Made by a program: the position numbers and the translations under genes
Source: Lewinellaceae bacterium
GTDB taxonomy: Bacteria; Bacteroidota; Bacteroidia; Chitinophagales; Saprospiraceae
Assembly: GCA_020636445.1 (NCBI GenBank)
Contig: JACJXV010000004.1
Coordinates: 1 to 64,000, forward strand
DNA: 64,000 bases
Direction of reading: 5' to 3'
Shown: positions 52,267-60,953 of the stretch, piece after piece
Position numbering within the stretch: position 1 is the stretch's first letter
Layout: each line of letters opens with the position of its first letter
The notes under the pieces: model-generated
The model's input: only the letters and a program-made list of their open reading frames with translations
The model's database searches: none
Told to the model about the DNA's origin: nothing

Positions 52267-54000
52267 ATGAAGCGTTTTGGCCTGTTGGGATGGATGCTGC
52301 TGTTTTTGTCGTGGGGTGCCTGGGCCCAGCGCAGCCCGGTATTTGAAGCATTCTCCGATGCGGAGCAGGTGTTGTTGAATGGTTATTTTGAAGTAACCTA
52401 TACCCTGCGCAACGGCGAGGGGAAAGATTTTACGCCACCTAATTTCGACCGCGATTTCATTGTCCTTGCCGGCCCTTCGCGGAGTATGAGCACAACGGTG
52501 ATCAATGGCCAGATGGCCAGCGAAATGGCCTTCAGTTATTCCCTCCAGCCCCGACGGGTAGGAACCTTTACGCTGGGTGCTGCCTCGATTAAAGTTAATG
52601 GTCGGACGTATACCAGTAACCGCCTGCGCATAGAGGTCCTCGCCGGAGGCGTTCGGCAGGAAGATGCCAAAGAAGAATATTTTGTCCGGGCTATTTTAAG
52701 TACTGAAGAAGCCTTCATTGGCCAGCAAATTCGCCTGGATTATAAATTATTCACCACCCGGGAAATTCAAAATTATAATATCGTTGAGGAATCGGACTAC
52801 GTTGGCTTTTATGCAGAAGACATTAAACGGCCCGATTCCCGCATTCGTCGCGAAATAATCAAGGGCAGGGAATATTATACCCGGGTGTTGCGCAGTATTG
52901 CACTCTACCCGCAACAGGCAGGTAAGCTGACGATCGAACCCGCCATTATGCAGTTGGGCGTGGTAGTGGAAGATCCCCGCCGTTCAGGAGGTATCTTCTT
53001 CGGTAATGATGTGCGTAGGGTCCCCGTACGAACTGATCCGGTTAGTGTTACAGTGAAGCCACTGGCGGGTACTCCGCCTGCTTCTTTTCAGGGAGGCGTA
53101 GGGCAGTTTACCCTCAACAGTAGTATCAGTCGCACCGAATTGAGTACCGATGATGCCGTTAGCCTAACCCTGGTGATCACCGGCGATGGCGACCTCAAAA
53201 GGATTGCCCCGCCCAAACTGAACCTCCCCGCCTCTTTTGAAATTTATGAGCCTAAAGTAACGGAAGTCGACCTGGGTGAGGCGGAAAGCCTGCGTATCGG
53301 ACAAAAGTCTTTTGAATACCTCATTCTACCCAAGGAACCTGGGGCGTTCACCCTGGAACCTGCTTTTACCTGCTTTTCTCCGGATAGCAACCGGTTTGTG
53401 ACCTTGCGCAATAATGCGTATACGCTTCAGGTCCGGCCCGGAACCAAAAGCAATGCCAGTGATCAAAATAAGCAAGCAGATGGACTCAGCAACCTCCGCC
53501 CTCTGAAAACGGCGGCTCATTTACATCGGCCGGGAAGCTCGCTGCAATTCGGACAACCCCTGTTTTGGGTATTGGCGCTGCTACCCATAATCGCTTTAGG
53601 CGGGATCGTTACGGTTCGGTATCGCAAGCTACAACAAGCTAACCTTGATCCTCAGTTGCGCAGGAAGCAGGAGGCCCGAAAAGTGGCCCTCGAGCGCCTA
53701 ACGCTGGCAGAACGGTATCGCCAGGAGGGGCAACCCCGCCAGTTTTATGATGAACTTTCGAAAGCTATGCTCCATTACGTGAGCGATAAACTCAATATTC
53801 CCCGCGGCCAGCTTAGCAAAATTACCGTCCAGGATAAGCTCGCTGAGCTTGGTGTTACCGCCGAACATCAGCAGCGCTTTCTGCGTATCCGGCAACAATG
53901 TGATATGGCTCTCTTTGCCGGGCAGTCAGGAGCAAATGCCATGGAGGAAATCTACCAGGACGCGCTGGCCCTCCTGGCGGCTATTGAAGAACGGGCCTAG
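52267..54000 (+). CDS. batD: BatD-family protein
   Basis: A 577-residue protein: signal peptide (1-20), a series of beta-sandwich domains (to about 400), one membrane helix (about 428-447), and a cytoplasmic helical region (450-577). It has E-V-T-Y-T-L-R-N-G-E-G-K, F-V-R-A-I-L-S-T-E-E-A-F-I-G and Q-Q-I-R-L-D-Y-K as typical elements. It lies 12 bases behind the short BatD-like gene. It closes the canonical operon, but the hydrolase follows after 5 bases. Confidence 0.87.
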   Translation: MKRFGLLGWMLLFLSWGAWAQRSPVFEAFSDAEQVLLNGYFEVTYTLRNGEGKDFTPPNFDRDFIVLAGPSRSMSTTVINGQMASEMAFSYSLQPRRVGTFTLGAASIKVNGRTYTSNRLRIEVLAGGVRQEDAKEEYFVRAILSTEEAFIGQQIRLDYKLFTTREIQNYNIVEESDYVGFYAEDIKRPDSRIRREIIKGREYYTRVLRSIALYPQQAGKLTIEPAIMQLGVVVEDPRRSGGIFFGNDVRRVPVRTDPVSVTVKPLAGTPPASFQGGVGQFTLNSSISRTELSTDDAVSLTLVITGDGDLKRIAPPKLNLPASFEIYEPKVTEVDLGEAESLRIGQKSFEYLILPKEPGAFTLEPAFTCFSPDSNRFVTLRNNAYTLQVRPGTKSNASDQNKQADGLSNLRPLKTAAHLHRPGSSLQFGQPLFWVLALLPIIALGGIVTVRYRKLQQANLDPQLRRKQEARKVALERLTLAERYRQEGQPRQFYDELSKAMLHYVSDKLNIPRGQLSKITVQDKLAELGVTAEHQQRFLRIRQQCDMALFAGQSGANAMEEIYQDALALLAAIEERA

Positions 54001-54005
54001 CCAAA

Positions 54006-54932
54006 ATGGCTTTGGAAAACATTAAACGGAAACTGATGCAGGCAACCTGGCTGGACACGCTGCTGTTACGCTCAAAAAAGCAGCACTTTCTTTCCCAAGA
54101 GCAGCGATTCGCATCAGGTATTGGCTATGCCGATTTGGGTGATTTTCTCATTCGGTATCAGCTTGTGGGGGAGCCCGGTAAACCGATTATCGTTTTCAGC
54201 CCTGACCCTCCCAACGTTATTGAACATTACGCTGACTTGATTGCCTTGTTGCAGCCTGATTTTCAGGTCCTGATTTTTGAAATGCCTGGCTTTGGCTTTT
54301 CCCTTCCCACGCGCACCGGCTTTACGTTTACCCTTGGGGAAGCGGTTCAACTCACGAGTCGCTTCTTTGACGAGCTGCATATTCAGCGCGCGCATCTTTG
54401 TTTTCCCTGTGTTACTGGGTTTGTAGCTACCGAACTTGCCCGGCAACGACCGGATCTGGTCGGGAAAATTATCGTAGTTCAAACACCCTCCTGGGAAGAG
54501 CAGGCCCGCTGGGCTAAACGCATCGATTTTAAGGGAATCATGGCTACGCCTTTCCTTGGGCAGTTTTTCCTGCAGTCGCGTAAACGCTGGATTGCCAAGC
54601 AATGGTATCGGGTGGCCTTACCCCGCGAATCTACGGATGATCGCTTCAATACCACCAGCCAGAACGCTTTTGATCAGGGGGCTTGCTATTGTCTTGCCTC
54701 CGGGCTCCAGGGGTTTTTTCAACATTCTGCCCCACCGTCAGCAGAACCTTTATTTGCCAACGCCCTCGTCGTATGGGGTGATCGTGACCGAACACATCGC
54801 CATACGGATAAAGCAACGGTACCGGCAACGTTCAATGCCTCCCAAGTACAGCATTTTGACCGCGCCGGCCATTTTCCAGAATTAGAATTTCCGGAACAGT
54901 TCGCAGCATTACTAAAAGCAAGTATTCTGTAG
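54006..54932 (+). CDS. Alpha/beta-hydrolase-fold protein
   Basis: A 308-residue protein with alpha/beta-hydrolase features: I-I-V-F-S-P-D-P-P-N-V as early strand, a loop with F-E-M-P-G-F-G-F-S-L-P and helix H-L-C-F-P-C-V-T-G-F-V-A (the position of the nucleophile elbow; Cys rather than Ser, C in C-V-T-G), and C-terminal H-F-D-R-A-G-H-F-P-E as catalytic histidine. The nucleophile may be Cys or absent. It starts 5 bases behind batD and may be co-transcribed. Without the classical G-x-S-x-G its activity is uncertain. Confidence 0.7.
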   Translation: MALENIKRKLMQATWLDTLLLRSKKQHFLSQEQRFASGIGYADLGDFLIRYQLVGEPGKPIIVFSPDPPNVIEHYADLIALLQPDFQVLIFEMPGFGFSLPTRTGFTFTLGEAVQLTSRFFDELHIQRAHLCFPCVTGFVATELARQRPDLVGKIIVVQTPSWEEQARWAKRIDFKGIMATPFLGQFFLQSRKRWIAKQWYRVALPRESTDDRFNTTSQNAFDQGACYCLASGLQGFFQHSAPPSAEPLFANALVVWGDRDRTHRHTDKATVPATFNASQVQHFDRAGHFPELEFPEQFAALLKASIL

Positions 54933-54946
54933 TTATTGGAAACAGG

Positions 54947-56191
54947 TTATTCGGCAGGCTTTAGTCGCATGCGTACCCATACAATAACTCCGGAGGCCAG
55001 GGTAAGGAGTGCTACCGCCAAAATGGCCGCCCCGATGCTCAGGACATCGGCAATAACTCCCGTCAGAATAGCGCCCAGCGCATACCCCAGGTCACGCCAA
55101 AGCCTGAATATGCCGATGCTTTCTGCCCGCTGCCGGGGGTGTGCGTATTGCGCTACACCTACCAGGAATGTAGGATAGACCAGGGCTGTACCAAATCCCA
55201 GTGACGCAGCTAAAAATATATAATGGTGGATATTCAGGCCACTGAAAAGCAACCCTAGTAAAACGATCCCTTGCAAAAGCATTCCGACGGTCAGTAATCG
55301 CTTTACCGGATAATGATCAGCCATCTTGCCGGTAAAGAGTTGCCCCAGGCCCCAAACGCCGGGATAAACAGCGGCAACCAGGCCAATTTCAGACAGGGAA
55401 AGGCCTCGCTGCGTTAGCAAAATAGGCAATAAGCCCCACATCAATCCATCGTTGAGGTTGTTGATTAGCCCTGCCTGTGTGATAGCTCCCAAATTGGGGT
55501 TTTTCCAGGTGGTTTCCCAAAAAACACCGCGCATCAGCCCGGCCGAGGAAGCCGCAGCCTCGGCCTGCATATGCCGACGAGTATCTTTCACCCATAACCA
55601 GGTGGTCAGTAAACCCGCTACGCTGAGCACCACCCCAATCCAGAATGGGTAGGGCCTAACTCCGTAGTGGCTGGCCACCAGGCCCGTCAGGAAGGCAACG
55701 GCCCCAACGGCCAGGTATCCCGAGGCTTCATTCAACCCCATAGCCAGACCCCGGTCACGAGCCCCCACCAAATCAATTTTCATGACTACGGTGCTCGACC
55801 AGGTCAATCCCTGATGAACACCCAGGAACCCATTAGCTACCACAATCCATCCCCAGGACGGAGCCCACATCAACATAAACGGAATGGGTAAGGCTAGTAA
55901 CCACCCCCATAAAAGCAGGTTTTTGCGACCCCAGCGATTGGCCAAGGCCCCGGTATAATAGTTGGTGAGCGCCTTGGTAATCCCAAAAACGATAATAAAG
56001 GAGAAAATCGCCGTTTTCGCGGCAATACCAAACGAGGTAGTAGCCAACTCGGGCAGGAGGGTTCGCTCCAATCCAACCATACCTCCCACGAAAGCATTTA
56101 CCAGAACCAGCAAGGTGAATTGCCGCCAGTTGACTTTTAATCCTAAGACTACAGCTTCGCTATTTGCCTCTTTGTTGCTTTTCTCACTCAT
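54947..56191 (-). CDS. MFS transporter in arsenic operon
   Basis: A 414-residue 12-helix major facilitator. The loop motif G-A-L-A-N-R-W-G-R-K-N is the MFS signature between helices 2 and 3. It overlaps the acr3 gene by 4 bases (stop/start), which ties it to the ars operon. MFS proteins in such operons include ArsJ, which exports 1-arseno-3-phosphoglycerate, but a partner GAPDH is needed and is absent. The substrate therefore remains open. Confidence 0.85.
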   Translation of the reverse strand: MSEKSNKEANSEAVVLGLKVNWRQFTLLVLVNAFVGGMVGLERTLLPELATTSFGIAAKTAIFSFIIVFGITKALTNYYTGALANRWGRKNLLLWGWLLALPIPFMLMWAPSWGWIVVANGFLGVHQGLTWSSTVVMKIDLVGARDRGLAMGLNEASGYLAVGAVAFLTGLVASHYGVRPYPFWIGVVLSVAGLLTTWLWVKDTRRHMQAEAAASSAGLMRGVFWETTWKNPNLGAITQAGLINNLNDGLMWGLLPILLTQRGLSLSEIGLVAAVYPGVWGLGQLFTGKMADHYPVKRLLTVGMLLQGIVLLGLLFSGLNIHHYIFLAASLGFGTALVYPTFLVGVAQYAHPRQRAESIGIFRLWRDLGYALGAILTGVIADVLSIGAAILAVALLTLASGVIVWVRMRLKPAE

Positions 56192-57249
56192 GAGCCTACC
56201 GGTAAGGATTCGTCCTTATACCAACGGCGGCGGATCCAGAAAGCTACCTGCACCAGCGCAATGAGGGCCGGCACTTCCACCAACGGGCCAATAACTCCTG
56301 CAAAAGCCTGCCCGGAACTGATCCCAAATACCGCAATGGCCACCGCAATGGCCAGCTCAAAATTATTGCCCGCTGCCGTAAAGGCAATCGAGGTGCTGCG
56401 GGCATAGTCGGCGCCCAGGTGTTTGCTGATCGCATAACTGACCAGGAACATAATTGCAAAGTAAATCACCAGAGGCAAGGCTATCCGCAGCACATCCAGT
56501 GGAATCTGAATAATCAATTCACCTTTCAGGCTGAACATCAAAACGATGGTGAAAAGCAACGCCAACAGGGTCAAAGGGGAAATAAACGGCAGAAACTGTG
56601 TTTTATACCACTCCTCTCCACGCCACCGAATAAATAGCCAGCGACTCAACAGGCCTGCCATAAAGGGAATTCCCAGATAAATCGCTACACTCTCCGCGAT
56701 GGTTTGCATCGAAATGTCCACCAGCGCCCCTGGAAAACCCAGCAGTGGGGGTAACTTGGTGATGAACAGCCAGGCATAAAAGCTATAGAAAAAAACCTGG
56801 AAAATACTGTTCAACGCCACTAGTCCGGCCCCGTATTCCCGACTGCCTTCGGCCAGGTCATTCCATACGATCACCATGGCAATACAGCGGGCCAGGCCTA
56901 TCAAAATTAACCCTACCATATATTCCGGGTAGTTCCGGAGAAAGGTAAGGGCCAGCACAAACATCAACAGGGGACCGATCACCCAGTTAAGCAATAAGGA
57001 GATGCCCAGTATCCGGGTGTTGCGGAACACCGCCGGGAGCAACCGGTAATCTACCTTGGCCAGCGGAGGATACATCATGACAATTAACCCGATGGCAAGG
57101 GGAATATTGGTCGTTCCCCGGGAATAAGCATTGATCTGATTGGCGGCTTCGGGAAAGAAATACCCAATACTCACCCCCAACGCCATGGCCAGAAATATCC
57201 ACACCGTAAGATATCGGTCGAGAAAAGCTAGTCGTTTAGGCGTACTCAT
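56188..57249 (-). CDS. Arsenite efflux permease, ACR3 family
   Basis: A 353-residue carrier with ten helices. Family features: N-terminal D-R-Y-L-T-V-W-I-F-L-A-M-A-L-G-V, L-L-N-W-V-I-G-P-L-L-M-F, G-L-A-R-C-I-A-M-V-I-V-W-N (with the essential Cys), and C-terminal F-T-A-A-G-N-N-F-E-L-A-I-A-V. ACR3 pumps arsenite out with the proton-motive force. It overlaps the phosphatase-type arsC by 14 bases and the MFS gene by 4, so the operon is tight. Confidence 0.93.
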   Translation of the reverse strand: MSTPKRLAFLDRYLTVWIFLAMALGVSIGYFFPEAANQINAYSRGTTNIPLAIGLIVMMYPPLAKVDYRLLPAVFRNTRILGISLLLNWVIGPLLMFVLALTFLRNYPEYMVGLILIGLARCIAMVIVWNDLAEGSREYGAGLVALNSIFQVFFYSFYAWLFITKLPPLLGFPGALVDISMQTIAESVAIYLGIPFMAGLLSRWLFIRWRGEEWYKTQFLPFISPLTLLALLFTIVLMFSLKGELIIQIPLDVLRIALPLVIYFAIMFLVSYAISKHLGADYARSTSIAFTAAGNNFELAIAVAIAVFGISSGQAFAGVIGPLVEVPALIALVQVAFWIRRRWYKDESLPVGS

Positions 57250-57892
57250 TTTCCTGGTTCTTTTTTACCTGTTGAAAAACAAAAAACATCTCCTGAGCAA
57301 TCTGCCGGCTTCGCTCATCATAACGGGCCTCTTCCTGGGGGGTGTCATCCGCTTCCTTGGGGTCGATATAGGGTAGCGAAAAGCGACCTGCCGCTCCCGG
57401 AATAACCGGGCATCCTTCGTCTGCATCCGTGCAGGTCATAATGGCCAGAAAACCATGTTGTGGGTTGCTCTGGTCCGCATAATGTTTGGAAAAAGCTACC
57501 AGGGGATCGACGCCCTCCGCAAAAGCTACCTGGTAATGCGGGTTTTCACCACCCGGATTGGTTATAACGAGCCCGGCACGACGCAAAGCCGCTACTGCCC
57601 GCGGATTGAACGCGGTGGCCTCCGTGCCGCCCGAATAAGTATGTATCTGTGGCAACTCATAATACGCCGCAGCTACCGCCGCCCAGATCTGCCCCAGATG
57701 ACTCCTCCGGGAATTATGCGTGCAAATGAAAATCATCGCTACCTGCTGCTGGCTTGCCAAGCGGGTGGTAATCGTATCTGCCAGTGTATGCAATACCTCC
57801 TGGCGCTCCGCGGTAATAGCAGCTCCCTCAAAAACCTCTTTTTGTAAGTAAGCCTTCAGTGCCGGCAATATTGAAATGCTCTTCGAATCCAT
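57236..57892 (-). CDS. arsC: Thioredoxin-coupled arsenate reductase (LMW-PTPase type)
   Basis: A 218-residue protein from the ATG at 57892, with a 50-residue N-terminal helical extension (L-P-A-L-K-A-Y-L-Q-K) before the phosphatase fold. The P-loop is C-T-H-N-S-R-R (C-x5-R), followed by S-x-x-A-like residues; two further cysteines, T-C-T-D-A-D-E-G-C-P, are spaced six apart as Cys82/Cys89 of pI258 ArsC. It reduces arsenate to arsenite. The N-terminal extension is unusual for classical ArsC but seen in Bacteroidota homologues. acr3 overlaps its 3' end. Confidence 0.9.
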   Translation of the reverse strand: MDSKSISILPALKAYLQKEVFEGAAITAERQEVLHTLADTITTRLASQQQVAMIFICTHNSRRSHLGQIWAAVAAAYYELPQIHTYSGGTEATAFNPRAVAALRRAGLVITNPGGENPHYQVAFAEGVDPLVAFSKHYADQSNPQHGFLAIMTCTDADEGCPVIPGAAGRFSLPYIDPKEADDTPQEEARYDERSRQIAQEMFFVFQQVKKNQENEYA

Positions 57893-57918
57893 ATCGTAAC
57901 CTTGAGAAATAAGTGACC

Positions 57919-58248
57919 TTAACAACAGCCCTGCTCAATAACCGGGGTAGCCAAAAAATCACCGAACAGCCTTGCAATTTCCCGCCATCGCTGAGCATTA
58001 ATACAGTAATTGATTTTAACCCCATCGATCGTTCCCTGGATAATACCTGCCTCTTTCAGTTCGCGTAGGTGCTGGGAAATAGTTGGCTGCGCCAACGGAA
58101 GGTGGTCCACCAGCTCCCCGCCAATGCACGTATTCACCCGCAACAAATGCTCAATAATGGCAATGCGGGCAGGGTGGGCCAATGCTTTGGCGACCTGGGC
58201 CAGGTTGTTTTGGTGCTCCGTGAATAATTCGCGTTTGGTAATTCCCAT
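57919..58248 (-). CDS. ArsR-family repressor
   Basis: A 109-residue winged-helix repressor: N-N-L-A-Q-V-A-K-A-L-A-H-P-A-R, helix 3 region N-T-C-I-G-G-E-L-V-D, recognition helix L-A-Q-P-T-I-S-Q-H-L-R-E-L-K, and C-terminal E-Q-G-C-C. The Cys in helix 3 and the two at the end may form the As(III) site. It is the first gene of the operon; the stop of arsR lies 27 bases before arsC. Confidence 0.92.
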   Translation of the reverse strand: MGITKRELFTEHQNNLAQVAKALAHPARIAIIEHLLRVNTCIGGELVDHLPLAQPTISQHLRELKEAGIIQGTIDGVKINYCINAQRWREIARLFGDFLATPVIEQGCC

Positions 58249-58258
58249 TTACATTTAT

Positions 58259-58270
58259 TTATTGCAATAA
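58259..58270. promoter_or_regulatory. Palindrome at ars promoter
   Basis: TTATTGCAATAA is a perfect 12-bp palindrome 10 bases before the arsR start codon. Position and symmetry fit an ArsR operator; it is not experimentally supported. Confidence 0.5.
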
Positions 58271-58727
58271 TACGATTAATTGGATGCAAATGTGCTCCTG
58301 GGAAAGTTTTTTCAGTATGTGCCAACATCCAATACGCAATACGCCAAGTGCAATCAAATAAGTTCTTACGGAGATTGCCAAGATATTACCTGCCAGGCAG
58401 AGATTGGCAGAGGCTTATGGTGTTTTGTAAAACGCTGATGCTGTTGATGGGGAGAAAGTAGGGAATATTAAAATGTCCATTTACTTGCTTGTAGCAGCTT
58501 CATAGGTGTCTCAATATCCGGCTGGAGTAGTTTGCTTGTACTTAGTGTTTCGTCAACAAAAATTTAAGGAATATGGCGTCGCGTAAAAACGCCATCTAAA
58601 GCTTACTGCTCGCAGGAATCTTTAGATTCCAAGCGGAGTATTGGCCGGTCTTCAGACCGCGGGGGTGGGCCAGACAATAATTGCCTGTACACAGGACTTC
58701 TTCTTTTGGCTTAGCCTGTAAACTTGC

Positions 58728-58951
58728 CCGCCATAGGCGGATAAACTGTTACCGCTGACCGGTTTCTGGTGCCTGGTTATTGGGTTATAGTTATTCGTTG
58801 GTCGCGACTCTTCACTGCTCACTGCTCACTGCTCACTCAAAAAAAGCATTTTTTACCCCGACGCAGCCGGAGCTCACCCGCCGGAGGCGGACAAGTTCCG
58901 GACCCCAAGGCAGTCGGGGTGAATTTCTGGTTTCTGGCCCGCCTGAGGCGG
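58728..58951. repeat. Three copies of palindrome CCGCCNNAGGCGG
   Basis: CCGCCATAGGCGG (58728-58740), CCGCCGGAGGCGG (58878-58890), and CCGCCTGAGGCGG (58939-58951) share the frame CCGCC-NN-AGGCGG. Confidence 0.8.
58814..58834. repeat. Triple tandem ACTGCTC
   Basis: Three exact 7-bp units, ACTGCTC, in tandem. A related word is found at 41.7 kb. Confidence 0.85.
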
Positions 58952-58970
58952 GTGAATTTCTGATTTCTGA

Positions 58971-59536
58971 TTAGGGGTGTAAAGAAAAATTAAACTGGAC
59001 TTTAACCGTTTTTAAAAAGCACATTCCAATATGAATTTCTTAGCCATGTCGCGAGGCAGGTTTTGGCTTTTTAGCCTTATGGGAAGAAAAAATGATCACA
59101 TACTGAATTGACCTCATTTAGGAGTACCTTCTTTTTTTCTTGGCAAAAAAAGAAGCAAAAAACCCAAGGCTGTTACCGCTGACGCTAAAATGAAGCGGCA
59201 ATTAGGCTGAAGTATCCACCTTTTTTTAGTATTAATCAGGGGCACTACACTGCCGGAAAGAAACTCGCCTTACCCTGTGAGTCATGATTCATTATTTTGA
59301 TTATCAAAATATTGTATTTCACCCTTGATAGTTGTTTTGGCTCAAACACCTTTCCGGCGGACGTTTCGTTGGCCTTTATGCCTACTAAAGGCCGCTTCAT
59401 TTCTTAACGCGCCACCGGTAAAGGCCGATTAAAAAAGTTATTAGCCTGTATGACCACTTAAATGGCTAAAGTCCAGCTTAGATCCCACGAAATTTCATTG
59501 ACTTTATAGGGTAATAATTTTTCTTTACAGCCTTAA
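58971..59536. mobile_element. MITE-like element sharing ends with the neighbouring IS
   Basis: Left end TTAGGGGTGTAAAGAAAAAT (58971-58990) matches the reverse complement of right end ATTTTTCTTTACAGCCTTAA (59517-59536) at 18 of 20 positions. The right end equals the ends of the IS4-like element next to it. A subterminal CTGGACTTTAACC (58995-59007) mirrors GGCTAAAGTCCAG (59464-59476) at 12 of 13. No transposase is seen within its 566 bp. It looks like a non-autonomous relative or a deletion derivative. Confidence 0.6.
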
Positions 59537-59598
59537 TTTCTGATTTCTGATTTCTGATTTCTGATTTCTCATTTCTGATTTCTGATTTCTGATTTCTC
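59536..59598. repeat. Nine tandem ATTTCTG/ATTTCTC units
   Basis: Nine consecutive 7-bp units, seven ATTTCTG and two ATTTCTC, fill the space between the MITE-like element and the IS. Confidence 0.9.
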
Positions 59599-59599
59599 A

Positions 59600-60890
59600 T
59601 TAAGGCTGTAAAGAAAAATATTTACTCTCGTTGTATTAACCTTTTGAAGTTGTCTTTTAAGCGAGTCATTTCTTCAGGTTGATCCATCGCCTCGAGGAAG
59701 ATGGAGTACACTAGTTCTTTTGAAAAACTTGATTTTAGCTCTCTTATAGGATGAGTTCGTTGTTTTTTTGTAGATCAAGATGAGCATCGAACGACTCATG
59801 GAACAGTAGAGCATAACCTGAATGGCATTGGGATCATTGCATACAAAAGTGAGTCAAGTTCATTTCCTGCTTAAGGAAGCGAACAATACCTCAATATCCC
59901 AGCGTGATCGGTAGATCGAAGCGATCTGACCAGCCTCAATTCCCAGACATTGGTTAGGAAGTAAAGGGTTTGTCCTGGCCTTTGATTTGGTATTGGATCA
60001 GCCGGAAGTGCCGCTGGTAAGTCGGTACTGTGATAAAGTTGCACGACACTATCCTGCACGAATTCAAGCTCATCACTGTCCCTGCATGCCGTCATCCTGC
60101 CAATGAGGATGGACCAATTCATAGCAGGGGTGGTTCACTGAGCCGGGTAACGAAGAAGAGCCCATCGGCATCAAATTCTTCAAAGGCGCGACGGCTTTTT
60201 CAAGCCTTTGTCAAACACATGGATACTTTGATCGTCGGGGCTTTGTTGTTCGATGACTTCCTTAGTGCCCTTTCTCTCGCTCAGATGAGCCTGATCATCA
60301 TAATATTGCATGCGAATCAGAAAAGTCGCCCATGATTCCGTGGTCAGCTTACCTGGTTTGCCCTTTGGTGTTGCCTACTTTCATGCCTTGCAGCAAGTGG
60401 CTAAAGGTGGCGATCATGGTAGAGTCATAGCGTTTGATGTGATATTGCCATGTAACTGGTCATCACTATACAACTCCTCAACTCGTTGATAAACCAGTTC
60501 AGTAGAGTCGGCGGAAAAATTCGCTATTGACATTCATCAACCGATCCCGGATGCCTGCCCGGGTTAATTCATCGGCTTGTAGCGCAGGTGCCAGAGCCTG
60601 GAACAAGGGATCATCAAATTATCCTCCATCAAGCGTAAGCTCAGTCGTTCGCTACTCAGTAAACTGAATGCACCAGCTTGAACAGATAATCCGCTTTGAG
60701 TTTTTGACCCATTTGTCGACAGCTAAGCTCTCCGCAAGCTCATCAATGAATTCCTGTGGTATCAGGCCAACAGTTCCACAACCGAAACACGATGGCCCGA
60801 TCTCGACTTTTAGTGTGTACGTCCAATGCTTTTGACGCTAAAATCCAGCTTTTCAAAGAACTTTTAGCGTATTTTTCTTTACAGCCTTAA
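59600..60890 (-). mobile_element. IS4-family-like insertion sequence, degenerate
   Basis: A 1291-bp element with exact 21-bp terminal inverted repeats: TTAAGGCTGTAAAGAAAAAT plus A (59600-59620) and its complement (60870-60890). The transposase inside is broken by frameshifts and stops, so it cannot move unaided. Both flanks are ATTTCTG/C arrays, which hides any target-site duplication. Confidence 0.8.
59622..60800 (-). pseudogene. Degenerate IS4-family transposase
   Basis: On the minus strand the protein can be pieced together across several shifts: I-D-E-L-A-E-S-L-A-V-D-K-W-V; Y-D-S-T-M-I-A-T-F-S-H-L-L (first catalytic Asp); V-F-D-K-G-L-K-K (second Asp) with F-E-E-F-D-A-D-G-L-F-F-V-T-R-L-S; then I-Y-R-S-R-W-D-I-E-V-L-F joined to F-L-K-Q-E-M-N-L, which forms the Y-2-R-3-E-6-K motif of IS4 transposases; the tail L-K-D-N-F-K-R-L-I-Q-R-E ends at a stop 59622-59624, just inside the terminal repeat. 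At least four frameshifts or stops interrupt it. The N-terminal start is not defined. Confidence 0.8.
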
Positions 60891-60953
60891 TTTCTCGTTA
60901 CTGATTTCTCATTTCTGATTTCTCATTTCTGATTTCTGATTTCTCATTTCTAA
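60890..60953. repeat. ATTTCTG/ATTTCTC array right of the IS
   Basis: Units at 60890, 60904, 60911, 60918, 60925, 60932, 60939, and a decayed one at 60946 (ATTTCTA); one unit at 60897 is changed to GTTACTG. Same repeat as on the left of the IS. Confidence 0.85.

Larger units (their letters stand above)
58249..58970. other. Intergenic region of short palindromes and repeats
   Basis: No coding region is seen in these 720 bases. Four hairpins follow each other: ATGGCGT/ACGCCAT (58573-58595), GGAATCTTTAGATTCC (58615-58630), CGGTCTTCAGACCG (58646-58659), CCTGTACACAGG (58684-58695). Then three CCGCC-NNN-GGCGG palindromes and an ACTGCTC triple repeat appear. A structured RNA or a set of repeat remnants are both possible. 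Confidence 0.6.

Noticed and set aside
59536..60953. Heptamer arrays as CRISPR
   Set aside because: Units are 7 bp with no unique spacers and no cas gene is in view.
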